The notes: a model not told the origin generated them from the sequence alone. A stretch of 64,000 nt of DNA from Rhodococcus sp. B7740 (GCF_000954115.1 NZ_CP010797.1:1302001-1366000), one strand, 5' to 3'. Positions 8,586 through 17,231 are shown, numbered from the stretch's first letter. Program-made: numbers and translations.

Positions 8586-9409
8586 ATTGCCGATCCCGAC
8601 GCTCCCCGACGCGGCGCTCGGTCACGCTCGGCAGCGGTCGGCTGCGGAGCCGTTTCCTGTTGCGGCGCTGCAGATTCCGACGTCGGTACCGCAGCCCGAG
8701 GCTCCGCGGCCGGTTGCGCCGCGCTCTGCTGAGCTGCCGCCTGCTGCTGTGCGGCTGCCGCGAGCTGCTCGGCCAACACCTGCGGCAACACCACCGGTAG
8801 CGGTGTCCGAACGGGGTGCGGTTCGGTACCCCGATCCACCACGGTCTGCCGCAGGATCGTGTGTGCCAGCCGGACGAGCGGTTGGCCCTCGGCCACCGCG
8901 CCCGAGGGACCCGCCAGCACGCAGCGAACCATCCAGCGATATCCGTCGACTCCGATGAAGCGCAGGTCTGCGTTGGCCGTGACACCGAGCAGTTCGCGTC
9001 CCCACGGACCCGTCTCGACCGTCGTCTCGGCCTTGTCGTTGCGCAGAGACGTCGCCAGATCCGCTGCCACCTCACGCCACTGACCGGGCGATTTCGGTGC
9101 CGCGTATGCCGCGATGGTGATGCGCCCGAACTGCGTGACGATGTGCACTGCCTGCGGGCTGCCTGCCTGCGACATCTCGACCTGGAGTTGCCCGCCCTCC
9201 GGCAACGGAATCAGTACCGAACCGAGGTCGAGACGCGTCGCCGCGACCGTCTCGCGATCGTCGTCGAGGTCCCCGAGGTCGTGGGGACCGTCGGCGGCCG
9301 TGTTCGCGGCCTCGATATCGTCGTCCTCGTCCTCGACGCTGTCGACGAATGGCTCCGCACCGGGCGCGGAGGCACTGCCGGCGTCGTTCTTCTTACGCCG
9401 TCCGAACAT
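8567..9409 (-). CDS. DUF3710 domain-containing protein
   Basis: 280 aa. The start is the ATG at 9409, giving MFGRRKKND and preceded by a purine-rich AGAAGAAGAGAG. Residues 1-45 are acidic and low-complexity. The DUF3710 core covers about 46-200 (RLDLGSVLIPLPEGGQLQVEM ... GVDGYRWMVRCVLAG). The tail is Gln/Ala/Pro-rich and probably disordered. The protein is soluble and of unknown function. It lies 64 bases downstream of dut in the same direction. Counterpart of Rv2696c. Confidence 0.85.
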   Translation of the reverse strand: MFGRRKKNDAGSASAPGAEPFVDSVEDEDDDIEAANTAADGPHDLGDLDDDRETVAATRLDLGSVLIPLPEGGQLQVEMSQAGSPQAVHIVTQFGRITIAAYAAPKSPGQWREVAADLATSLRNDKAETTVETGPWGRELLGVTANADLRFIGVDGYRWMVRCVLAGPSGAVAEGQPLVRLAHTILRQTVVDRGTEPHPVRTPLPVVLPQVLAEQLAAAAQQQAAAQQSAAQPAAEPRAAVPTSESAAPQQETAPQPTAAERDRAPRRGASGSAIQQLGG

Positions 9410-9473
9410 GTTCAACTCTCTTCTTCTCGGTTGCTTCCACTGTGCCTGCCCGCGGCGAACGTCGTGGCGGAAC

Positions 9474-10004
9474 TCACTGCTCCAGACTCGCATGGCCACC
9501 GGTCGAACCGTGACCACCGGCCCCTCGAACGGTGTCGTCCAACTCGTCGACCTCGACGAAAGTCACCAGCTCGACTCGCTGCACGAGCAGTTGAGCAATA
9601 CGGTCGCCTCGCTCGAGCTCGATCGGAGTGTGCAGGTCGTGATTGATCAGACAGACCTTGATCTCGCCGCGATATCCGGCATCGATGGTGCCCGGGGTGT
9701 TGACCACCGACAGACCCGATTTCGCCGCCAACCCCGATCGCGGATGCACCAGTCCGACGGTTCCGACCGGGAGAGCGATCGCGATTCCGGTCCCCACCAG
9801 GACGCGTTCGCCCGGAGCGATTGTCACTGCGGCCGTCGTTCGCAGATCGACTCCCGCATCACCCTCGTGCGCCCGTGTCGGCACCGGAAGCTCCGGATCG
9901 AGTCGGCGCACCCGGACCTCGGACAACGGATCGGAGGGTCGGCGCGGGGTGCGTGGTCGGTCGACGGACGGTTCGGTGCCGGTCTCGGTGACTTCGTCGC
10001 TCAC
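9474..10004 (-). CDS. dut: Deoxyuridine 5'-triphosphate nucleotidohydrolase (dUTPase)
   Basis: 176 aa from the GTG at 10004. It hydrolyses dUTP to dUMP, keeping uracil out of DNA and feeding dTMP synthesis. The trimeric dUTPase motifs are all present: [10 protein letters not shown] (motif 1), [13 protein letters not shown] (2), [14 protein letters not shown] (3), [12 protein letters not shown] (4) and a C-terminal [12 protein letters not shown] (5, the Gly-rich arm). Residues 1-30 are an extension not needed by the fold, so the start is a best guess. It is supported by a TAGTCT hexamer 8 bases upstream on this strand. Divergent from the DUF3093 gene. Counterpart of Rv2697c. Confidence 0.93.
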   Translation of the reverse strand: MSDEVTETGTEPSVDRPRTPRRPSDPLSEVRVRRLDPELPVPTRAHEGDAGVDLRTTAAVTIAPGERVLVGTGIAIALPVGTVGLVHPRSGLAAKSGLSVVNTPGTIDAGYRGEIKVCLINHDLHTPIELERGDRIAQLLVQRVELVTFVEVDELDDTVRGAGGHGSTGGHASLEQ

Positions 10005-10049
10005 GTCGAACGAGACTACGCTGGCCGGCTTCGGTCTCGGTGTGGCGAC

Positions 10050-10055
10050 TACCCT
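10050..10055 (+). promoter_or_regulatory. Leaderless-type -10 hexamer for the DUF3093 gene
   Basis: TACCCT, 7 bases before the GTG at 10063. The divergent dut gene has its own TAGTCT hexamer in the same 58-base gap, so both promoters appear to fit in this short interval. Confidence 0.5.
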
Positions 10056-10062
10056 GGGACTC

Positions 10063-10611
10063 GTGACTGCAGATCGACAGGCCGAACACGCGTCGGAGTC
10101 CGGCGACTCCACCCCCGACACGGGCTCCACCGCACCCGAGAACTCGGTGCTGTACTCCGAGCGACTGTGGGTACCGATCTGGTGGTGGGGAGCGGGCGCG
10201 GCCGTCGCTGTGTTGCTGGCTGCGGAGATCCACATGGGTGCGCCCGGCATCCGTGCCTGGCTGCCCTACGTCGTGTTGCTCCCGCTCATCGCGTGGGCGT
10301 TGTTCGCCTTCAGCAGGCTGCGCGTCGAGGTGGTCGCCGGTGCGACCGGTGCCGAGTTACGCGTCGGGTCCGCTCATCTGCCCCTCGATGTGGCGTCCAA
10401 GGCCGCCGTCGTTCCCGGGACAGCAAAAAGTGCGGCGCTGGGAAGGCAGCTCGATCCGCTGGCCTTCGTGCAGCACCGCACCTGGGTGAAACAGATGGTG
10501 ATCGTGGTCCTCGACGACCCCGACGATCCGACGCCCTACTGGCTGATCAGCACCAAACGCCCCGAGGAGCTGTTGGCCGTCCTGACCGCGCACGGTGTCG
10601 AGGCGCGCTGA
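10063..10611 (+). CDS. DUF3093 membrane protein
   Basis: 182 aa from a GTG with a TANNNT hexamer 7 bases upstream. A 30-residue acidic N-terminus leads into two closely spaced transmembrane helices (about 38-60 and 65-85, in [11 protein letters not shown] and [18 protein letters not shown]). A cytoplasmic beta-rich domain of about 95 residues follows, ending with [17 protein letters not shown]. The family is common in actinobacteria and has no assigned function. Counterpart of Rv2698. Confidence 0.85.
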   Translation: MTADRQAEHASESGDSTPDTGSTAPENSVLYSERLWVPIWWWGAGAAVAVLLAAEIHMGAPGIRAWLPYVVLLPLIAWALFAFSRLRVEVVAGATGAELRVGSAHLPLDVASKAAVVPGTAKSAALGRQLDPLAFVQHRTWVKQMVIVVLDDPDDPTPYWLISTKRPEELLAVLTAHGVEAR

Positions 10612-10643
10612 CCTGCCGGTCGCTCGACGGTCGGAGCCGTCGA

Positions 10644-10674
10644 CACAGACCTGACCGAACCGATCAGGTCTGTG
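10644..10674. terminator. Bidirectional hairpin between convergent genes
   Basis: An 11-bp perfect stem (CACAGACCTGA pairing with TCAGGTCTGTG) with a 9-base loop lies between the stops of the DUF3093 and DUF4193 genes. There is no U-tract on either strand. Confidence 0.6.
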
Positions 10675-10683
10675 CGGAGAAGG

Positions 10684-10986
10684 TCACGCCGCGCAGTCGC
10701 GGCACATCAGAACACCGTTGGCGTCACTGGCCAGACGGCTGCGGTGATGGACCAGGAAGCAGCTCGAGCAGGTGAACTCGTCGGCCTGCTTGGGAACCAC
10801 CCGGACCGAGAGCTCCTCACCGGACAGATCTGCACCCGGGAGCTCGAAGGACTCCGCGGTGTCGGATTCGTCCACGTCCACCACGGCGGACTGGGCCTCG
10901 TTGCGTCGGGCCTTCAATTCTTCGAGCGAGTCCTCCGACACATCGTCGGATTCTGTTCTTCTCGGTGCGTCGTAGTCGGTTGCCAT
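10684..10986 (-). CDS. DUF4193 small zinc-ribbon-like protein
   Basis: 100 aa. The ATG at 10986 follows GAGGACA and gives the length I recall for the mycobacterial homologue Rv2699c. The N-terminal 60 residues are acidic and probably flexible (MATDYDAPRR, EDSLEELKARR). The C-terminus holds two Cys pairs, CSSC and CRDC, separated by about 22 residues (FTCSSCFLVHHRSRLA ... VLMCRDC), a compact zinc-ribbon arrangement. Function unknown; binding to the transcription machinery is possible but not shown. Confidence 0.88.
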   Translation of the reverse strand: MATDYDAPRRTESDDVSEDSLEELKARRNEAQSAVVDVDESDTAESFELPGADLSGEELSVRVVPKQADEFTCSSCFLVHHRSRLASDANGVLMCRDCAA

Positions 10987-11530
10987 TGTCCTCGTACCCC
11001 TCATCTTCGTGCGTGTGTGTGGTGAAAGCTGCCGATATGGTCGGCTTGTGGCCGTCGGCTGTGAAGAGGGCGCTTGCTCGCTCCCACCGATGTTCGTATC
11101 TGTCGAATCGTTCGTCGTCGCGCGGTGCCCGAAACTACACCGGGTAGTTCCCAGAACTCGCCGGTTGAAACCCGATCGAGACCTCGCTCACCTGATCGAT
11201 TGGTGCACCGGCGTCCGATTCTTGAAGCACCGCGGCCGCCAGACAATAGCCGAAGCCGGTGGCAAAGCAGAAACCGAACCGCCGACGAGTCCATCACCTG
11301 GGTGCACGCCGCATCAACACCGGGATGGGCAGCTTCATTCCACCCTTCACAGAACACTTCTCGGTGCCGGTTTCGGCCTCCGAATCGGCCATCGCGCACT
11401 GGATCGAAGGAGGGTACGGCCGAGTGTGCCGCCCTCGCGCACCCCGGCCATCTACAGTGGGCACCGCGTCGGTGTGAACCGACTCTGCGAACCGGTCTCG
11501 GCGACTGCCGACGGAAAGGCGAAGATCACT
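10987..11530. other. 544-base interval without a supported gene
   Basis: The region separates the divergent DUF4193 and cei genes. Several frames are open, but none looks like a protein family I know. A 72-residue ORF at 11259-11477 (+) is the most protein-like in composition, and AGGAGG stands at about 11408-11413. TACAGT at about 11453-11458 could be a -10 element for cei. The interval is long for this compact region and may carry regulatory sequence. Confidence 0.4.
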
Positions 11531-12211
11531 GTGGTTTCTCTGATCACCGAAGGCCATTCGGTCGACGGCAAAGGTCGTCCGTTCCGTCGACGCCGTGCGT
11601 TTCCGATCATCGCGGTCTTCACGGTGCTCGCTCTCCTCGGAGTGCTGGTGTGGGTCAAGGTGTTCACCACCGCCGAGGCCACCTCGGCGACCGCCGAGTG
11701 CAATGCCCCGACCACAGCCGCCGCGACGGACGGTACCCAGCCGGTACCGCTCGGCGAGGAAGTGGACCCGTCGACCCTGCTCGACGTCGAGCCCGCCGCC
11801 CTGTCCGCATCGAAGGTCCGTGTCTTCAACGCGAACGGTGAGCGCGGACAGGCCGCTCACGTGGCCGCCCAGCTCAGCGATTACGGGTTCGCCAGCGCAC
11901 CGGATGTCCAGGTCGGCAACGATCCGGTCTACGTCGACCAGAACATGCAGTGCCAGGGCCAGATTCGGTTCGGCCCGGCCGGCCTGGCGGCAGCGAGCGC
12001 GGTGTCGCTGGTCGCCCCATGCGCCGAACTCATCGAAGATGCCCGCACCGACGACTCGGTCGATCTGGCACTCGGTACCTACTTCAGCGAGATCCAGCCC
12101 AACGACGACGCCGAGGAAGTGCTGCGCACTCTGGCCGGGGCCGCACCCGGTACTCCGCCTGCCCCACTCGATGCCGATCTGCTCTCGGCAGCACGCGAAT
12201 CCCGCTGCTGA
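11531..12211 (+). CDS. cei: Envelope integrity protein Cei
   Basis: 226 aa from the GTG at 11531. A cytoplasmic basic stretch (GRPFRRRRAF) is followed by one transmembrane helix (about residues 21-40), which anchors an extracytoplasmic domain of LytR_C type. The core KVRVFNANGERGQAAHVAAQLSDYGF is typical of that domain. Two conserved cysteines later in the domain (MQCQGQ and APCAEL) could form a disulfide. In mycobacteria the orthologue (Rv2700) is needed for cell-envelope integrity. An alternative in-frame GTG at 11426 follows an AGGAGG, so the N-terminus may be 35 residues longer. Convergent with suhB. Confidence 0.85.
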   Translation: MVSLITEGHSVDGKGRPFRRRRAFPIIAVFTVLALLGVLVWVKVFTTAEATSATAECNAPTTAAATDGTQPVPLGEEVDPSTLLDVEPAALSASKVRVFNANGERGQAAHVAAQLSDYGFASAPDVQVGNDPVYVDQNMQCQGQIRFGPAGLAAASAVSLVAPCAELIEDARTDDSVDLALGTYFSEIQPNDDAEEVLRTLAGAAPGTPPAPLDADLLSAARESRC

Positions 12212-12226
12212 CGCGCCGACGGCCTG

Positions 12227-13177
12227 TCAGCCGGGAATCGGATCGAGGGCGCCCGCGCTGCGCAGGACGGCCACGAACGCGTCCGCGATCCCCGGGGCCG
12301 TTGCCACCGTCACCGCACCCTGCGCACTGCTGCTGTTGGCGGCGGGCACCCTGACGATCGCGCCTGCCTCGGCGGCGATCAGCGCACCCGCCGCCCAATC
12401 CCACGGACTGAGTCCGTGTTCGAAGTGAGCGTCCACCACTCCGGACGCGACCATGCAGAGATCGAGCGCAGCCGAACCGATCCGGCGTATGTCTCGCACC
12501 TGAGGCAGCAGTTCGGCGATGATCGCGCCCTGCACCGCTCGACGCCCTGATCCGTAGCCGAATCCGGTGGCCAACAACGTCATCGACACGTCGGTCACAC
12601 CGGAACAGCGCAGCTGCTCCTGCGTACCGTCGGCCCTCTCCACCGTCGCCCCACGCCCGAGGGCGGCCGAGTAGACGAGCCCGCGGGCAACATCGATCAC
12701 GGCCCCGGCAACACTGACACCGTCGATCTGGACCGCGACCGAGACCGCGTACGCCGGAATTCCGTACATGAAGTTGACGGTTCCGTCGATCGGGTCCAAC
12801 ACCCAGCGCACACCGTCGAGCGAGTCGTCGTCGCTGCCTTCCTCCTCTCCGAGAATCGCATCCTCCGGCCGCAGCCGCGCCAGCATCTCGCGCAGGACGC
12901 GCTCGGTCTCGGTGTCCACGACGGTCACCGGATCGGTCGGAGTGCTCTTGGAGTGCACCGCGCCGTCACCCTCGGTCGAATCGCCGCCGAAGACCTCCGG
13001 GCGGCGCCGTCCGACATGCTCGGCGGCTCGCGTCGCGACCCGTACGGCGACCTCGCGCAGCGCATCGACCTCGCGCGTGTTCGATCCCTCGGCTGCCACC
13101 TGCCCTTCCGGCAATCGTGTACTGGCGGTGTCGGTCTGCGATCGGTCTGGTGTCGGCACGCGTACATCGCAACACAC
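12227..13177 (-). CDS. suhB: Inositol-1-monophosphatase family protein SuhB
   Basis: 316 aa from a GTG with GGAGG five bases upstream. It is a Mg-dependent phosphatase, releasing inositol (needed for phosphatidylinositol and mycothiol) from its monophosphate. The metal-binding motifs are intact: GEEEGSDDDS, WVLDPIDGTVNFMYGIP and SPWDWAAGALIAAEAGA. The N-terminal 35 residues are not conserved. The gene is convergent with cei (15-base gap) and divergent from ppgK. Counterpart of Rv2701c. Confidence 0.92.
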   Translation of the reverse strand: MCCDVRVPTPDRSQTDTASTRLPEGQVAAEGSNTREVDALREVAVRVATRAAEHVGRRRPEVFGGDSTEGDGAVHSKSTPTDPVTVVDTETERVLREMLARLRPEDAILGEEEGSDDDSLDGVRWVLDPIDGTVNFMYGIPAYAVSVAVQIDGVSVAGAVIDVARGLVYSAALGRGATVERADGTQEQLRCSGVTDVSMTLLATGFGYGSGRRAVQGAIIAELLPQVRDIRRIGSAALDLCMVASGVVDAHFEHGLSPWDWAAGALIAAEAGAIVRVPAANSSSAQGAVTVATAPGIADAFVAVLRSAGALDPIPG

Positions 13178-13301
13178 ACCGACCTCCGAGCACCACCGCA
13201 GCGACCGCCGATGACGTCGGCGTCCCGCGAGCGCCGAAACGCACTATTGTTCGGAGGCGACGGCATCACACGGATTCGATCACGCCAGGAGCGGCATCCT
13301 C

Positions 13302-14123
13302 ATGACACAGGCAGGTTCGGACAACACCACCGCTGCGGCAGCGCGCCAGGGATTCGGCGTGGACGTGGGCGGCAGCGGCATCAAGGGCGGAATCGTGGAC
13401 CTGAGCACCGGAGAGCTCGTCGGCGACCGCCACAAGATCGAGACGCCGCAACCGTCGACCCCCGATGCCGTCGCGCGCACCGTCGCCGAGATCGTCGCGC
13501 ACTTCGAATGGACCGGCCCGGTGGGCGTGACGTTGCCCGCCGTGGTGACCGGCGGTGTCGCTCGCTCGGCCGCCAACATCGACAAGTCCTGGATCGACAC
13601 CGACGCCCGCGCGTTGTTCGCGAAGGCCATCGGCACCGACAACGTCACCGTGCTCAACGATGCGGATGCGGCCGGAGTGGCCGAGGACAAGTACGGCGGC
13701 GGCAAGGGCAAGGACGGAGTCGTCGTGCTGTTGACGTTCGGCACGGGGATCGGTTCGGCCGTCCTGCACAACGGGGTTCTGCTTCCCAACACCGAATTCG
13801 GCCACATGGAGATCGACGGCAAGGAAGCCGAGCATCGTGCGGCGTCGTCGGTGAAGGAGAACCAGGGACTGTCCTACAAGGAGTGGGCCAAGGAGGTCTC
13901 GAAGGTTCTCGAGACGTTCGAGGCGCTGTTGTGGCCGGATCTGTTCATCGCAGGCGGCGGCATCAGCCGCAAGAGCGAGAAGTGGATTCCGCACCTGACC
14001 AATCGCACGCCCGTGGTTCCGGCAACCCTGCTGAACACTGCCGGAATCGTCGGTGCCGCTCTCGCAGCGGACTCCGCCGTACCGTCCGCCGAGACCGGTA
14101 CGTCCGCGGGATCGGCACACTGA
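13302..14123 (+). CDS. ppgK: Polyphosphate glucokinase
   Basis: 273 aa, ATG preceded by AGGAGCGG. A ROK-family sugar kinase that phosphorylates glucose using polyphosphate or ATP, typical of actinobacteria. The phosphate-1 motif VDVGGSGIKGGIVD is near the N-terminus, with the catalytic Asp in NDADAAGVAE and the adenosine/phosphate-2 region TFGTGIGSAVLHNG. EFGHMEI carries the conserved sugar-binding His/Glu of ROK enzymes. It lies 159 bases upstream of sigA in the same direction. Counterpart of Rv2702. Confidence 0.95.
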   Translation: MTQAGSDNTTAAAARQGFGVDVGGSGIKGGIVDLSTGELVGDRHKIETPQPSTPDAVARTVAEIVAHFEWTGPVGVTLPAVVTGGVARSAANIDKSWIDTDARALFAKAIGTDNVTVLNDADAAGVAEDKYGGGKGKDGVVVLLTFGTGIGSAVLHNGVLLPNTEFGHMEIDGKEAEHRAASSVKENQGLSYKEWAKEVSKVLETFEALLWPDLFIAGGGISRKSEKWIPHLTNRTPVVPATLLNTAGIVGAALAADSAVPSAETGTSAGSAH

Positions 14124-14180
14124 CACGCGGGTTGCCACCTGCATAGGGCAAGGGTCGGTAACAAACTCCTGAGAGGTCGT

Positions 14181-14186
14181 TACAAT
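14181..14186 (+). promoter_or_regulatory. Probable -10 element of sigA
   Basis: TACAAT matches the vegetative -10 hexamer closely. No good -35 is seen at 16-18 bases upstream. It would give a leader of about 90 bases before the GTG at 14283. Confidence 0.5.
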
Positions 14187-14282
14187 GGTGTGTGCCGGTA
14201 CGCAGCCGGCCGAATCCGAAGACCTCTCCGCCGGAAACAACTCTGGCGTGACGCCGCACGACTTCGTCACGAAAGGGCGTAC

Positions 14283-15614
14283 GTGGCAGCCACCGATATC
14301 CGTCAGACCGTAGATTCCGAAACCGAGTCTGCGACACCTGCACCTGCTGTCAAGGCACCCGCTGCGAAGGCACCGGCAAAGAAGGCTCCCGCCAAGCGCG
14401 CCGCAGCCAAGAAGGCACCGGCGAAGAAGGCCGCAGCAAAGAAGACAGCAGCCGCACCGGCATCCGGGGACGACGCCGACGAGAGCACTCCCGGCATCGA
14501 GGACATCGACATCTCCGAGGGCGACCTCGCCGCTGCCGCCAACGATGTCGTCGAGGTGGTCGCTGCAGGTGACGACACCGAGGAGGACGTCACCGCCGAG
14601 CCGACCGCCGAGGACAAGGCATCCGGTGACTTCGTCTGGGACGAAGAAGAGTCCGAGGCACTGCGCCAGGCCCGTAAGGACGCCGAGCTCACCGCGTCCG
14701 CCGACTCCGTCCGCGCCTACCTCAAGCAGATCGGCAAGGTCGCGCTCCTCAACGCAGAGGAGGAAGTCGAACTGGCCAAGCGCATCGAGGCCGGCCTGTT
14801 CGCGGTCGAGAAGATGCGCGAGTCCGCGGAGAAGGGCGAGAAGCTCCCCGTTGCGCAGCGCCGCGACATGACGTGGATCTGCCGTGACGGTAATCGCGCC
14901 AAGAATCACCTCCTCGAGGCAAACCTTCGTCTCGTCGTCTCCCTCGCCAAGCGCTACACCGGCCGTGGCATGGCTTTCCTGGACCTCATTCAGGAAGGCA
15001 ACCTCGGTCTGATCCGCGCGGTCGAGAAGTTCGACTACACGAAGGGCTACAAGTTCTCGACGTACGCCACGTGGTGGATCCGACAGGCGATCACCCGGGC
15101 CATGGCCGACCAGGCCCGCACCATCCGTATTCCGGTGCACATGGTCGAGGTCATCAACAAGCTCGGCCGTATCCAGCGCGAGCTGCTCCAGGATCTGGGC
15201 CGCGAACCCACCCCTGAAGAGCTGGCGAAGGAAATGGACATCACGCCGGAGAAGGTGCTGGAGATCCAGCAGTACGCGCGTGAGCCGATCTCGCTCGACC
15301 AGACCATCGGTGACGAGGGCGACAGCCAGCTCGGCGACTTCATCGAGGATTCCGAGGCGGTCGTCGCCGTGGACGCCGTGTCGTTCACGCTGCTCCAGGA
15401 TCAGCTGCAGTCGGTTCTCGAGACGCTGTCCGAGCGCGAGGCGGGCGTGGTTCGACTGCGATTCGGCCTCACCGACGGTCAGCCCCGCACCCTCGACGAG
15501 ATCGGTCAGGTCTACGGTGTCACGCGCGAGCGGATCCGTCAGATCGAGTCCAAGACGATGTCCAAGCTGCGGCACCCGTCGCGTTCTCAGGTACTGCGCG
15601 ACTACCTGGACTGA
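14283..15614 (+). CDS. sigA: Primary RNA polymerase sigma factor SigA (RpoD/HrdB)
   Basis: 443 aa from the GTG at 14283, preceded by GAAAGGG. The order is: a low-complexity Lys/Ala/Pro tail (about residues 22-60), an acidic linker, region 1.2 ([20 protein letters not shown]), region 2 ([31 protein letters not shown]), region 3 ([20 protein letters not shown]) and region 4 with the C-terminal helix-turn-helix ([20 protein letters not shown]). All promoter-recognition regions are complete. It directs housekeeping transcription. The basic tail resembles histone H1-like repeats. A long perfect hairpin follows the gene. Counterpart of Rv2703. Confidence 0.97.
   Translation: MAATDIRQTVDSETESATPAPAVKAPAAKAPAKKAPAKRAAAKKAPAKKAAAKKTAAAPASGDDADESTPGIEDIDISEGDLAAAANDVVEVVAAGDDTEEDVTAEPTAEDKASGDFVWDEEESEALRQARKDAELTASADSVRAYLKQIGKVALLNAEEEVELAKRIEAGLFAVEKMRESAEKGEKLPVAQRRDMTWICRDGNRAKNHLLEANLRLVVSLAKRYTGRGMAFLDLIQEGNLGLIRAVEKFDYTKGYKFSTYATWWIRQAITRAMADQARTIRIPVHMVEVINKLGRIQRELLQDLGREPTPEELAKEMDITPEKVLEIQQYAREPISLDQTIGDEGDSQLGDFIEDSEAVVAVDAVSFTLLQDQLQSVLETLSEREAGVVRLRFGLTDGQPRTLDEIGQVYGVTRERIRQIESKTMSKLRHPSRSQVLRDYLD
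14353..14459 (+). repeat. Lys-Ala-Pro repeats in the SigA N-terminal tail
   Basis: Short degenerate repeats encode units such as [16 protein letters not shown]. Repeats of this kind can change copy number between strains. They produce a strongly basic, disordered tail before the acidic linker of SigA. Confidence 0.75.
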
Positions 15615-15632
15615 TTCGTTCGCTCCACCTCC

Positions 15633-15670
15633 AACAACGACCGCCGATCACGTGATCGGCGGTCGTTGTT
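15633..15670. terminator. Perfect 38-base palindrome after sigA
   Basis: Two 19-base arms (15633-15651 and 15652-15670) are exact reverse complements with no spacer, so the hairpin loop must form from the central bases. It lies between the convergent sigA and DUF952 genes. No U-tract follows on either strand. It probably acts as a bidirectional terminator; a protein-binding site is also possible. Confidence 0.7.
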
Positions 15671-15683
15671 CTGTGCGCGGGCG

Positions 15684-16043
15684 TCACACCTGCGGCACCC
15701 CGAACGTTCCGTCAGGCCCCGGCCGATAGTCGAGCACTGCCGTGACGGCCGCGATCGGAAGCGGTCCGTACAGGTGCGGAAAGCGCATGGACTCCGGATC
15801 GGACGGTACCCCCGGTTCCCACCGAACGGGTGCAGTCAGACGAGTCGGATCGACCCGTAGCAGAACCAGATCCGTGCGGCCCGGGAAGAGCCGGTTCGCA
15901 GGCAAGTGCACTTGCTCGGGTGTGGACAGATGCACGAAGCCCACGGATTCGTACGAGTCCGGGGTGTAGTCGGCCCGACCACGCATCGCGAGCCACTCCC
16001 CTGCCGTACAGATGTGAACGAGGTCGTCCTGCTTGCTGGTCAC
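15684..16043 (-). CDS. DUF952 domain-containing protein
   Basis: 119 aa from a GTG at 16043. The DUF952 signature is clear: DLVHICTAGEW at the N-terminus, then SVGFVHLSTPEQV, LVLLRVDPTRL, and FPHLYGPLPIAAVTAVLDY near the C-terminus. The conserved His residues suggest a catalytic or binding role, but none is known. It lies 28 bases downstream of the EamA transporter gene on the same strand, so the two may be one unit. Confidence 0.88.
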   Translation of the reverse strand: MTSKQDDLVHICTAGEWLAMRGRADYTPDSYESVGFVHLSTPEQVHLPANRLFPGRTDLVLLRVDPTRLTAPVRWEPGVPSDPESMRFPHLYGPLPIAAVTAVLDYRPGPDGTFGVPQV

Positions 16044-16071
16044 AAGTCCATTCTGCCGTGTCGTGCGCGGG

Positions 16072-16998
16072 TCAGGGCGGCGGAATGTCGGCAACGACCC
16101 GATCTCTTCGGGTCGGCAGCCCACCGACCACGACTGCCACGATGACGGCCAGGATTCCGAGAGCCTCGTACGTCGTCGGAATCTGAGTCAGCACCACGGC
16201 ACCGACCACCGTCGCCGTTGCCGGAAGCAGAGCCAGCAACAACGCGAAGCGGGCCCGGCCCACTCGCACCAGGACGTACTGATCGAGAACGTAGGGAACC
16301 ACACTCGACAACAGCCCGACGCCCAAACCGAGAACCCAGATCCGCCAGTCTCCCAACGCATTCGGGTGCGCGACCGCGAACGGCCCGAACAAGGGAACGG
16401 CCAGGAGCACGGACGCGATTGCGAAACCGGCAGCCATGTCGTCGAGTCCCTGGCCTGCGTCGGCAACCGACTTGCCCAGCACGATGTAGGCAGCCCACAG
16501 CGCCGCCGAGCCCAGCGCGAACGCGATCCCGACCAACCCCACCTCGCCGCCCTCGAACTGCGCAGAGGCGATGGCTCCGACGCCGGCCACCACCAGCAGC
16601 AGCGCGCACACGTCGGCAGGCCTTCTGGACCCGGCAGCGGCGACCGCGATCGGCCCGAGAAACTCGATGGCCACGGCCGCGCCGAGCGGCAACCTGGCGA
16701 TCGCCTCGTAGAACATCGCGTTCATGCCGATCGTCGCACCGCCGAACGCGGCGGCCGTGATCGCCCGACGCACGGTCCATGCGCCGGCACCGGCCCGACG
16801 CCGCCACGGCCGCCGCCAGAGCACCAACACCAGCGCCGCACCGAACCCGCGCAGCCACGCCACCGCGGCCGGATCGACGGTGTCGAACAGGAACACACCG
16901 ATCGCCGCACCGACGTACATGCACAGCGCACCGATCACGAACAGCGAGGGGATACCCAGCTTCGATGCGCCGGAGAGCGAAGTAGAAGTCGAAGCCAC
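16072..16998 (-). CDS. EamA-family (DMT) inner membrane transporter, RhtA-like
   Basis: 308 aa with ten predicted transmembrane helices in two EamA halves. It is similar in layout to RhtA-type threonine/homoserine exporters (AAIGVFLFDTVDPAAVAWLRGFGAALVLV in the first half). The second half includes ASAQFEGGEVGLVGIAFALG and SSVVPYVLDQYVLVRVG. Substrate unknown. The start is a GTG with TAGGGT 7 bases upstream, so the mRNA is probably leaderless. Confidence 0.88.
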   Translation of the reverse strand: MASTSTSLSGASKLGIPSLFVIGALCMYVGAAIGVFLFDTVDPAAVAWLRGFGAALVLVLWRRPWRRRAGAGAWTVRRAITAAAFGGATIGMNAMFYEAIARLPLGAAVAIEFLGPIAVAAAGSRRPADVCALLLVVAGVGAIASAQFEGGEVGLVGIAFALGSAALWAAYIVLGKSVADAGQGLDDMAAGFAIASVLLAVPLFGPFAVAHPNALGDWRIWVLGLGVGLLSSVVPYVLDQYVLVRVGRARFALLLALLPATATVVGAVVLTQIPTTYEALGILAVIVAVVVGGLPTRRDRVVADIPPP

Positions 16999-17005
16999 AC
17001 CGGCG

Positions 17006-17011
17006 ACCCTA
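17006..17011 (-). promoter_or_regulatory. Leaderless-type -10 hexamer for the EamA gene
   Basis: TAGGGT on the minus strand, 7 bases before the GTG at 16998, with no ribosome-binding site visible. Confidence 0.5.
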
Positions 17012-17088
17012 CTGCCGCGGCACGGGCGGACTCCGATCAGCTGTCAGCGAACACCGTCGACGGCGTTCCTGCTCGTGAACGATGTTTC

Positions 17089-17104
17089 GTGTTAGTGACA
17101 ACAC
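17089..17104. promoter_or_regulatory. Small inverted repeat in the intergenic region
   Basis: GTGTT and AACAC flank 6 bases, between the divergent EamA and DUF7455 genes. It may be an operator; nothing in the sequence names the regulator. Confidence 0.25.
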
Positions 17105-17231
17105 AAAGAAACGCGCTCGGGAACAACGCATGACCGCCATACGTCTGACAGAGTGAACGGACCGCGCCATACCGACGCGGCGGACCGGCCCCAGGCGAAC
17201 GGGACAACCCGCAAGCCAGTACGGAGGAGTC

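Noticed and set aside
11009..11530. N-terminal extension of cei to 11009
   Set aside because: The added residues show no conserved motif or transmembrane signal, and the Cei family begins close to the helix. The GTG at 11531 (or 11426) is preferred.
13266..15575. 769-residue minus-strand frame opposite ppgK and sigA
   Set aside because: It is antisense to two clear genes and reads as Leu/Arg/Asp-rich low-information sequence.
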